NCBI GenBank assembly: GCA_003489165.1
Contig: DNJG01000141.1
Span: 10,780 to 19,831, forward strand
Length of the DNA stretch: 9,052 nt
From: Nitrospinota bacterium
GTDB taxonomy: Bacteria; Nitrospinota; Nitrospinia; UBA9942
Reading direction: 5' to 3'
The position numbers and the translations under genes were made by a program. Below, piece after piece: positions 1 to 5,593 of the stretch (positions are counted from its first letter, which is position 1; every line of letters starts with the position of its first letter). The notes under the pieces are model-generated. The model was not told the origin of the DNA. It made no database searches and worked only from the letters and a program-made list of their open reading frames with translations.

Positions 1-173
1 CCTTTACCGCCTACTTTTGCAAGTGGAACATCAAGTATTTTATCACCTGTTGTTTTTATCTTATGGATTTCTATCTCCATGCCGGGGTTCCACTCTGATA
101 GTTTGCCCTTTACCCAGTTTGCCTGCCAGAGTGCAAGCTGACTTCCACGGGTCCCAATACGAATCTTTTTCAT
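1..173 (-). CDS. hemC: Porphobilinogen deaminase (hydroxymethylbilane synthase), N-terminal part, cut by window edge
   Basis: HemC joins four porphobilinogen molecules into hydroxymethylbilane in the cytoplasm, using a dipyrromethane cofactor; it is the step before uroporphyrinogen III. Only the first 57 codons are present, against roughly 310 in the family. The reverse-strand reading begins MKKIRIGTRGSQLALWQAN, which is the family's N-terminal signature (IGTRGSxLALWQA), and continues with a TTGDKILDVPLAKVGGKG stretch, also typical. The ATG is placed exactly where family members start, a few residues before IGTRGS, with a modest AAAGGT purine stretch just upstream. It is the last visible gene of the tetrapyrrole operon, but a 195-bp repeat-filled gap separates it from hemA, so it may depend on read-through or on a promoter of its own. 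Identification is confident; nothing can be said of the missing C-terminal part. Confidence 0.93.
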   Translation of the reverse strand, partial: MKKIRIGTRGSQLALWQANWVKGKLSEWNPGMEIEIHKIKTTGDKILDVPLAKVGGK

Positions 174-188
174 ATAAAATACCTTTTT

Positions 189-362
189 GCCACAGACTTT
201 CACTGACTAAAAAATAAAAATCTAATTTGAAACCACAGATGGACACAGATGAACACAGATTTTTTAGGATTTAAAAAGAAAATAATTTTTATCTGTGTTT
301 TATCAGTGTAAATCTGTGTCCAATTTATTTATCTTTTCTCTGTGTCTCCGTGCCTCTGTGGC
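189..362. repeat. Nested inverted-repeat element of the CACAGA type between hemA and hemC
   Basis: Three nested arm pairs are visible. The outer pair is GCCACAGA (189-196) with TCTGTGGC (355-362). The middle pair is GGACACAGAT (241-250) with ATCTGTGTCC (312-321). The inner pair is AACACAGAT (252-260) with ATCTGTGTT (291-299), around an AT-rich 30-base loop. The arms consist of CACAGA/CACAGAT units. Such units occur as dispersed intergenic repeats in several bacterial phyla, from memory; a related unit lies downstream of the histidine kinase in this window. In the operon transcript it could fold into a long hairpin between hemA and hemC. I see no U-tract making it a classical terminator. Confidence 0.75.
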
Positions 363-368
363 TAATCT

Positions 369-1631
369 TTATTCCAGATTAAATAGATGTCTCACTACCT
401 TTATATACCAGTGCCCGTCTGTTGATTCTATCTGCTTTTTTAAATTTACAGTAGGTTCATGTAGGAGTTTGTTGATTATTGCCGATGTGAGGTTATCAAT
501 TACAATTCTCTCTTTGTCGGAAACTGTTCCAAGTTTTGAAAATGCCTCCTCAAGCTCCTTTAGCCTTACCGCCTCTGCCTTTTCCCTAAGTGCTGCAATT
601 GTTGGAACAATCTCCAGCCCATCAAGCCAGTTTAAAAACTGTCCTACCTCTTTCTTTATAATCTCCATTGCTTTCCGCGATTCCTTTTCCCTCTCTTTAA
701 TATTTCCATCCACTACATTCTGGAGGTCATCTATATCATAGAGGAATACATTTTCTATGGTATTTATTGCAGGTTCTACATCCCTTGGAACTGCTATATC
801 AATAAAGAATATCGGTTTATTTCTCCTCTTGTGTATGACCCTCTCAACCATATCCTTTTTTATGATAAAATGAGGCGCCCCTGTTGAGGTGATGGCGATG
901 TCTGTTCGCACAAGCTCATCCTCTATGCTGTCAAATCTTATGGCGCTCCCCTTAAGGTCGCGGGCAAGTTCTATCGCCCTGTCAAATGTACGGTTTGACA
1001 CAAGTATCCCCTTTGCACCACTTGAGATTAGGTGTTTTGCAGCAAGCTCGGACATCTCACCTGCGCCTATTATCATAATAACCTTGCCTTCAATATCGCC
1101 GAAAATCTTTTTTGCCAATTCAACTGCCGCATAGCTGACAGACACAGCGCTCTCTGCGATTCTCGTCTCATTCCTTACTTTCTTAGCGACAGAAAATGCC
1201 TTTTCAAATAGCTGATTGAGTATCATCCCTGTAGCCCTGCATTCCTTTGCGAGAGAGTATGCGTCCTTTACCTGTCCTAAAATCTGAGGCTCTCCGACAA
1301 CCATTGAATCAAGGCTTGATGAAACCTTAAAGAGATGCTCCACTGCATCTTCAGTGAAGTATGAATAGAAAAACTTTTCTAACTCCCCTTCATTAATCTT
1401 GTGATAATCATAGATGAAGTCTTTAAGCCTTTTGAGCCCGCCATCTATATTGCCCACCCGTGCATAAATCTCCACCCTGTTGCAGGTGGAGAGTATGACC
1501 TTTTCCTTCAGCTCGGGATAATCATGAAGGGCATTAAAGGTCTCTTCAAGATGCTTTTCACTGAAGGCAAGCTTCTCCCTGATTTCCACAGGAGCTGTCT
1601 TGTGATTTACACCTAAAATAATTAGATTCAT
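369..1631 (-). CDS. hemA: Glutamyl-tRNA reductase
   Basis: This enzyme reduces glutamyl-tRNA(Glu) to glutamate-1-semialdehyde with NADPH, the first committed step of C5-pathway tetrapyrrole synthesis. The 420 residues match the usual length. The N-terminal GVNHKTAPVEIREKLAF block is canonical. The catalytic Cys is C50 in LSTCNRVEIYA, the conserved His is H99, and EPQILGQVKDAY follows at about 114-125. The NADPH-binding Rossmann motif IIGAGEMSELAAKHL starts near residue 187, and the C-terminal third is the helical dimerisation domain. The ATG gives the standard start MNLIILGVNHKT; there is no clear Shine-Dalgarno next to it, only GGAG about 30 bases upstream in a small inverted repeat. It lies 37 bp downstream of the HemX/CcsA-like gene and ahead of hemC. 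All key residues are present, so it should be active. Confidence 0.97.
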   Translation of the reverse strand: MNLIILGVNHKTAPVEIREKLAFSEKHLEETFNALHDYPELKEKVILSTCNRVEIYARVGNIDGGLKRLKDFIYDYHKINEGELEKFFYSYFTEDAVEHLFKVSSSLDSMVVGEPQILGQVKDAYSLAKECRATGMILNQLFEKAFSVAKKVRNETRIAESAVSVSYAAVELAKKIFGDIEGKVIMIIGAGEMSELAAKHLISSGAKGILVSNRTFDRAIELARDLKGSAIRFDSIEDELVRTDIAITSTGAPHFIIKKDMVERVIHKRRNKPIFFIDIAVPRDVEPAINTIENVFLYDIDDLQNVVDGNIKEREKESRKAMEIIKKEVGQFLNWLDGLEIVPTIAALREKAEAVRLKELEEAFSKLGTVSDKERIVIDNLTSAIINKLLHEPTVNLKKQIESTDGHWYIKVVRHLFNLE

Positions 1632-1636
1632 ATAAC

Positions 1637-1671
1637 GAGTTGATGAGTTGAGAAGTTAACTCCTTAACTCA
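1637..1671. repeat. Short inverted repeat at the hemX-like/hemA junction
   Basis: On the plus strand TGAGTT (1644-1649) pairs with AACTCA (1666-1671), enclosing the 8-base palindrome AGTTAACT (1654-1661), with a further GAGTTGA copy outside. The repeat covers the stop codon of the upstream gene and almost the whole spacer before hemA. The only purine-rich Shine-Dalgarno-like run for hemA (GGAG) sits inside it, so it could influence hemA translation. This is a structural observation only, and it could equally be a small dispersed repeat. Confidence 0.4.
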
Positions 1672-2451
1672 ATAAATATGCACTATATATGCAATTATTA
1701 CCGCCATAAATCCATATACTACAAAGCGGGCTGCCCTTCTCCCTCTCCATCCTGCCATTATCCTTCCGAAGAATAGTGTCCCATAAATAGACCATGTAGC
1801 AATCATCAGTAAAGTGCGTTTAAAATCTAAGGAGAAATATCCATCTCTTTGCCAAGCCCATATAATCCCTGATATAAAACCAAGTGTAATAAGTGGAAAA
1901 CCGATATCTACTGCTTTTTTGTTTATATCATCAAGAATTTCCAGAGAGGGAAGACGATAATAAAATGCACCTAAATGCCTTGATTTGAGCTGACTCTCCT
2001 GAATTATATACATAATGCCTGCCCCAAATGTCAGGGCAAGCGTTGCATAACCAATAAAAGAGAGGGTTCTGTGAATTGTAAGCCAGAATTGTCCTACAGG
2101 CACTGCAGTTGAGGCATATCGCGAAAGGAAAAAGGAATATGCGAGTGAAATAAATGCAATTGGAATTACAAATGAACCGAGGTCTTTTATCTTATATCTG
2201 ATTTCAGCAATGAGATAAACAAGAACCAATACCCATGAAAAGAATGCATAATATTCAAATGTAGTTGTGTAAGGTCCATGCCCTGTCTCCATTGACCTTG
2301 CCACAAGCAAGGCTGTATGAAAGGCAAATCCAGCCGTTATTAACGCTGTCGCAATGATAAACAGCACCCTTCTTCTGACTGCAAGGTAAGAGAAATATTT
2401 AACCATGCTTATAAAATAGCAGAAAAGTGTAATAACAAAGAGAATTTTCAT
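1669..2451 (-). CDS. HemX/CcsA-like integral membrane protein of the haem operon
   Basis: A 260-residue, very hydrophobic protein with about eight predicted membrane helices, belonging to the CcsA/ResC/HemX (cytochrome c assembly) superfamily. Family landmarks are H45 in the second helix, the GHGPYTTTFE loop (57-66), H127 in WLTIHRTLSFIGYA, a tryptophan loop starting GIIWAWQ, GWRGRRAA, and a C-terminal VHIY. In true CcsA the haem-handling WWD segment reads roughly WGxYWxWDPKE; here it is DGYFSLDFKR, with the tryptophans lost. The later YLHTR-type His position reads LFFGR, so that His is Phe. This favours a HemX-like accessory or regulatory role near HemA over an active cytochrome c synthase, though divergent CcsA activity cannot be excluded. 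It overlaps the sirohaem synthase gene by 4 bp, implying translational coupling, and precedes hemA, recalling the Bacillus hemAX pairing. Confidence 0.85.
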   Translation of the reverse strand: MKILFVITLFCYFISMVKYFSYLAVRRRVLFIIATALITAGFAFHTALLVARSMETGHGPYTTTFEYYAFFSWVLVLVYLIAEIRYKIKDLGSFVIPIAFISLAYSFFLSRYASTAVPVGQFWLTIHRTLSFIGYATLALTFGAGIMYIIQESQLKSRHLGAFYYRLPSLEILDDINKKAVDIGFPLITLGFISGIIWAWQRDGYFSLDFKRTLLMIATWSIYGTLFFGRIMAGWRGRRAARFVVYGFMAVIIAYIVHIY

Positions 2452-3089
2452 AAATTATATGATTTAATTATCTCATCAATTCTGTTTTTGGCTGATTTAT
2501 TATTGCCGTCTCGTATCAAATTAATTATATCAGAGTCAACAAGTTTATTATATATCTCCTCTCTTTTTTTCTTATCCCTAATCTTAGATGATATTTTCTT
2601 TCTCAGGTCTCCCATGATATTTAAAAATTTAGCATATTCAAATTTATACCTATCTTCAAGTTCTTTTCTCAGTTTTTTTGCCAGGGCAGGGCTCTTTCCC
2701 CCTGTAGAGACGGCAATTATAAGGTCGCCTCGCTCTGCAATGGATGGAACTATAAAATTGCACATTTCAGGGGAGTCAACAATATTTACAAGTATGTTTT
2801 TTTTAGCAGCAGCCTTATAAATCTTAATATTGACCTTATTATTATCAGTTGCACCGATTACAAGAAATATATCTTTTAAATATTTCTCTTTAAAATTTTC
2901 CTTGAAAAACTTAATTTTTCCCTTTGAATTTAATTCTTTGAGCCTTCTGGTTAGTTCAGGGCTTACAACTGATACACTGCCGCCGCATTTTAACAGTAGA
3001 TTTATCTTTCTCTCTGCTATCTCGCCTCCGCCTGCTACCAGACATTTCTTTCCTTTTATATCAAGATAAGCAGGGTAGTATCTCGGCAC
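2448..3089 (-). CDS. Precorrin-2 dehydrogenase / sirohydrochlorin ferrochelatase (Met8/CysG N-terminal type)
   Basis: Enzymes of this type oxidise precorrin-2 to sirohydrochlorin with NAD+ and insert Fe2+ to give sirohaem; sirohydrochlorin can also feed the alternative haem route. The 213-residue length is that of a stand-alone CysG N-terminal module without the SUMT methyltransferase domain. Visible signatures are an N-terminal YYPAYLDIKGKKCLVAGGG Rossmann start with the NAD-binding GGGEIAERK (20-28), GATDN (79-83), NIVDSPEMCNFIVPS (102-116) containing the catalytic-type Asp D105, and STGGKSPALA (128-137), matching the CysG Ser/Gly loop. The C-terminal third is Lys/Asp rich and helical. The start is GTG, supported by AAGAGGT four bases upstream and by no in-frame ATG nearby. 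It is the first gene of the minus-strand operon and overlaps the next gene by ATGA. Which metal or pathway it serves cannot be settled from sequence. Confidence 0.92.
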   Translation of the reverse strand: MPRYYPAYLDIKGKKCLVAGGGEIAERKINLLLKCGGSVSVVSPELTRRLKELNSKGKIKFFKENFKEKYLKDIFLVIGATDNNKVNIKIYKAAAKKNILVNIVDSPEMCNFIVPSIAERGDLIIAVSTGGKSPALAKKLRKELEDRYKFEYAKFLNIMGDLRKKISSKIRDKKKREEIYNKLVDSDIINLIRDGNNKSAKNRIDEIIKSYNL

Positions 3090-3093
3090 TGTT

Positions 3094-3100
3094 ACCTCTT
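3094..3100 (-). promoter_or_regulatory. Ribosome binding site for the sirohaem synthase GTG start
   Basis: The reverse strand reads AAGAGGT, then AACA, then GTG. It is one of the clearest Shine-Dalgarno sequences in the window, and it fixes the GTG as the start of the operon's first gene. Confidence 0.7.
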
Positions 3101-3150
3101 TTTATGTATCCCATTTCAAATTCAAATAATAAAATCTTAATATTTTCCCA

Positions 3151-3179
3151 ATTATAGAATGAAAGACGGGCATTTTCAA
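3151..3179 (-). promoter_or_regulatory. Sigma70-type promoter of the tetrapyrrole operon
   Basis: On the reverse strand the -35 box TTGAAA (3179-3174) is followed by a 17-bp spacer and a perfect -10 box TATAAT (3156-3151). The predicted transcript would start near 3144, giving a leader of about 55 bases before the GTG of the sirohaem synthase gene. Box sequences and spacing are near consensus, and the site is correctly placed upstream of the first gene. The region is AT-rich, so a chance match is possible but not favoured. Confidence 0.65.
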
Positions 3180-3213
3180 GTAAAGTGAAGTTAATACTAA
3201 GTTCTTACCAAAA

Positions 3214-3274
3214 AAATATTAGCTCTTTTAATATTTCTTTAATTTTCCATTCATTATAATAAAGTCATATGAAT
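3214..3274 (+). promoter_or_regulatory. Putative promoter/operator region of the two-component genes
   Basis: A perfect -10 hexamer TATAAT lies at 3255-3260, but no convincing -35 box stands 15-18 bp upstream. Two inverted repeats surround it. AAATATT (3214-3220) and AATATTT (3230-3236) are separated by 9 bases where the -35 would be expected, and ATTCAT (3249-3254) and ATGAAT (3269-3274) flank the -10. A weak -35 with symmetric sites would suit an activator-dependent or autoregulated promoter. AT-rich sequence produces such repeats by chance, so this is tentative. Confidence 0.35.
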
Positions 3275-3333
3275 AACGGTAGAAGAAAATTTAAGATTTG
3301 CAAAACATGTTCATTTCTCATATATTTATGTTA

Positions 3334-4005
3334 ATGCGAATAATCCTGATTGAAGATGAAAAACAATTAGCCCGCATCGTCAAAAAGGGGCTTGAAGAGG
3401 CAAGCTACAGCGTGGATGTTGCCTACAATGGTGAAGAAGGATTGTATATGGCAGAGCATTTTCCTGCCGATGTAATCATATTGGACATTATGCTGCCTGT
3501 GATAGATGGGCTATCTCTATTAAGCATCATAAGAAAGAAAGGGGTCAAGACACCTGTAATTCTCCTTACAGCAAAGGATACTATTTCTGATAAAATTAAA
3601 GGGTTGGATACAGGGGCTGATGATTATTTGACAAAACCCTTTGAATTTAATGAATTGCTTGCAAGAATACGGTCACTCCTCCGCCGCAAGGGAGATATAA
3701 AAGAGGCTGTGATACGAATAGGGGATATGGAGATAAATACTGCAAGCCGTGAGGTTAAAAGGGCTGGCAGGGCTATTCCTCTTTCTACAAAGGAGTATAC
3801 CATTCTGGAGTATTTGTCATATAAGAAGAATACAGTGGTGACGAGAACTGATTTAACAGAACATATTTATGATGAAAGCTTTGATACTGATTCCAATATC
3901 ATTGATGTTTATATAAACTATCTGCGCAACAAAATAGATAGTGGATTTAAAAATAAGCTTATACACACAATAAGGGGTGCAGGATATATATTGAAGGAAC
4001 CGTAA
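3334..4005 (+). CDS. OmpR/PhoB-family response regulator (winged-helix)
   Basis: A cytoplasmic DNA-binding regulator phosphorylated by the kinase encoded next to it. From the chosen ATG it has 223 residues. The receiver domain (1 to about 118) has acidic residues E7/D8, the phospho-acceptor D51 in ILDIMLP, T79 in LLTAKD and K101 in YLTKPF, all canonical. The C-terminal winged-helix domain (about 127-223) has LSTKEYTILEYL, then IIDVYINYLRNKID, and ends in HTIRGAGYIL, as in CusR/MprA/ArlR relatives. I chose the ATG giving MRIILIEDE because family members start there. In-frame alternatives upstream (ATG at 3328 or 3307, TTG at 3298) add up to 12 non-conserved residues, and none has a good ribosome site. 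It is divergent from the tetrapyrrole operon and 14 bp ahead of the kinase. Targets are unknown; it could control itself, the haem genes or the redox genes. Confidence 0.93.
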   Translation: MRIILIEDEKQLARIVKKGLEEASYSVDVAYNGEEGLYMAEHFPADVIILDIMLPVIDGLSLLSIIRKKGVKTPVILLTAKDTISDKIKGLDTGADDYLTKPFEFNELLARIRSLLRRKGDIKEAVIRIGDMEINTASREVKRAGRAIPLSTKEYTILEYLSYKKNTVVTRTDLTEHIYDESFDTDSNIIDVYINYLRNKIDSGFKNKLIHTIRGAGYILKEP

Positions 4006-4019
4006 ATAATAGCCTGTCT

Positions 4020-5414
4020 ATGCTTTACTCTATAAAGTTAAAACTCACCATATGGGTCCTTTTCATATTTTCTATTATTTTTACCACACTTGGCTTTTTC
4101 CTGCATTACGAATTGTCGGAGATTGTTATAGGCTCTATTGACACACATCTTCACAATGAGGTGCAATTTATAGCAGGTTTTCTAAGGGTAGAAGATGAAA
4201 ATATAGAGGTTGAGTTATCAGGTGTGGAGGTTGGTGAATATGCAATTCCTCTATCAGGGCACTATTATCAGATTGTCCTGTCCGATGGCAGGATTATAGC
4301 CAAATCCCCTTCGCTTTCAATTGCAGGCGCATCTCTCCCGGTTATTAAGAGTGATTCTGTTCCATCCTATCAGACCATTATGGGACCGGAGAAAAAACCA
4401 CTCCGTCTGATGGCACAATCTTTTAAGCTGTCTACTGATACCGTTACAATTCAGGCGGCGGAGTCACTGGAGAATTCCTATCGCATCCTCCGCTCCTTCG
4501 GAAATATAATGCTGATTATCTTTCCATCAATCTTTATTCTTACAGGAATTGGTATTTTTGTTATAACAGGCTGGTCTCTACGGGCGATTAATACATTCTC
4601 AAGAAAGATTGAGCAAATTACGGAAATGAATCTTAATGAAAGGATTGAAGATAAAGGCATGGATAGGGAACTGCAATCCCTTACGGTCAGCTTTAATACC
4701 ATGATGAGGCGGCTGGAGAAGTCTTTTTCTAAACAAAGCCGGTTTTTATCAGATGCATCCCATGAATTAAAGACTCCCACATCGGTTATAAAAAGTTATT
4801 GTGATGTGACGCTTGGCAGAGAAAGAACGCCTGCCGAATATCAGGAGACAATCCGCATCATTGAAAAAATGGCTAATGAAATGTCAGATATTATCAACCG
4901 CATACTTGAGGTTTCGAGGCTGGAGGACAAGACCTTTTCATTAAAATTTTCTAATGTTGACCTGATGGATATAATGAAGAATGTTATGAGGATGCTTGAG
5001 CCTTTTGCTTTAAGTCGTGGAATAAAAATAAACTTAAGCTGCCAAGAGATAAATATTAATGGAGACAGGGAGAGGCTTATAGAGGTATTTACAAATATAT
5101 TAGATAATGCAATTAAATATAACAAATCCAATGGGCGGGTTGATATTGAAGCAGGCAGCAGAGAAGGATGGGCTGTTATTTCAGTTGCTGATACGGGTAT
5201 AGGGATATCAGAAGCGGAAAGGGAAAGGATATTTGACAGATTCTATCGTGTGGATGCAAGCCGCAGCGTTGTAGCAGGTAGCGGACTTGGACTTTCTATT
5301 GTACGGGCAATTGTTAATGCCCATGATGGGCGGGTTGAGGTAGAAAGCAAGATAGGGGAGGGGAGCCGTTTTCAGGTTTTTCTACCCCTTTTACCTGTAA
5401 GAACAAAAGCATGA
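4020..5414 (+). CDS. Membrane sensor histidine kinase (HAMP, HisKA, HATPase)
   Basis: An inner-membrane kinase of 464 residues, partner of the preceding response regulator. Its order is a first membrane helix (about 10-29), an extracytoplasmic sensor region (about 30-160) containing YYQIVLSDGRIIAKSPSL, a second helix (about 162-186), a HAMP linker, and a HisKA box SDASHELKTP with phospho-acceptor H248. Then come the N box (NILDNAIKYN), G1 (VADTGIGIS), F box (IFDRFYRVD) and G2 (GSGLGLSIVRAIV) of the ATP-binding domain. All catalytic motifs are intact. The layout resembles CusS-type kinases, but I see no cluster of His, Met or Cys in the sensor region that would argue for a metal ligand, so the signal is unknown. 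The start has no evident Shine-Dalgarno; the 14-bp spacing from the regulator suggests coupled translation. Confidence 0.94.
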   Translation: MLYSIKLKLTIWVLFIFSIIFTTLGFFLHYELSEIVIGSIDTHLHNEVQFIAGFLRVEDENIEVELSGVEVGEYAIPLSGHYYQIVLSDGRIIAKSPSLSIAGASLPVIKSDSVPSYQTIMGPEKKPLRLMAQSFKLSTDTVTIQAAESLENSYRILRSFGNIMLIIFPSIFILTGIGIFVITGWSLRAINTFSRKIEQITEMNLNERIEDKGMDRELQSLTVSFNTMMRRLEKSFSKQSRFLSDASHELKTPTSVIKSYCDVTLGRERTPAEYQETIRIIEKMANEMSDIINRILEVSRLEDKTFSLKFSNVDLMDIMKNVMRMLEPFALSRGIKINLSCQEININGDRERLIEVFTNILDNAIKYNKSNGRVDIEAGSREGWAVISVADTGIGISEAERERIFDRFYRVDASRSVVAGSGLGLSIVRAIVNAHDGRVEVESKIGEGSRFQVFLPLLPVRTKA

Positions 5415-5446
5415 TTAACCACTGAGACACTGAGACACAGAGAATA
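5415..5446. repeat. Partial CACAGAG-type dispersed repeat after the histidine kinase
   Basis: Immediately after the kinase stop codon the sequence reads ACCACTGAGACACTGAGACA followed by CAGAG, an iterated GAGACAC motif of the same type as the arms of the element between hemA and hemC. No matching complementary arm is seen nearby, so this looks like a half copy or remnant. Confidence 0.6.
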
Positions 5447-5454
5447 AATTAGTA

Positions 5455-5593
5455 AATTACAAGCATCAAATTACAAATAATGACCAAATATCCAATAACC
5501 AAAATCTAAACAGTTTTGGGGCATACACGATAGCGGGTCGTGGAATTTGGAAAATTGGAATTTATTTGTTATTTGAAATTTGTTGTTTGGAAC
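5455..5593. repeat. MITE-like imperfect inverted-repeat element
   Basis: The left arm (about 5459-5506) contains CAAATTACAAATAA followed by AAATATCCAATAACC. The right arm (about 5543-5593) contains GGAATTTATTTGTTATTTG followed by AAATTTGTTGTTTGG, and is its imperfect reverse complement over roughly 45-50 bases. Between them lies a GC-richer core holding a small hairpin, CACGA (5526-5530), loop TAGCGGG, TCGTG (5538-5542). There is no coding capacity for a transposase. The form (long AT-rich imperfect arms around a distinct core) suggests a non-autonomous mobile element or a dispersed structural repeat. It has no U-tract after the hairpin, so it is not a standard terminator. Confidence 0.6.

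Noticed and set aside
189..362. Small RNA or tRNA gene in the hemA-hemC gap
   Set aside because: There is no cloverleaf, anticodon arm or CCA-type end. The structure is fully explained by repeated CACAGA arms.
295..741. Plus-strand open frame of 148 codons opposite hemA
   Set aside because: It lies mostly antisense to hemA and partly in the repeat, has no recognisable domain, and hemA on the other strand is unambiguous.
3090..3333. A riboswitch or small RNA upstream of the sirohaem synthase
   Set aside because: The leader after the predicted transcription start is only about 55 bases and AT-rich. I recognise no conserved aptamer elements.
4020..5414. Assigning the kinase and regulator as the copper system CusSR
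   Set aside because: Only general domain layout resembles it. No metal-ligand cluster is visible in the sensor region and no efflux genes are nearby.
5455..5593. Integron attC site or rho-independent terminator
   Set aside because: There are no GTTRRRY/RYYYAAC core sites and no integrase or cassette genes. The central 5-bp hairpin has no following T-tract.
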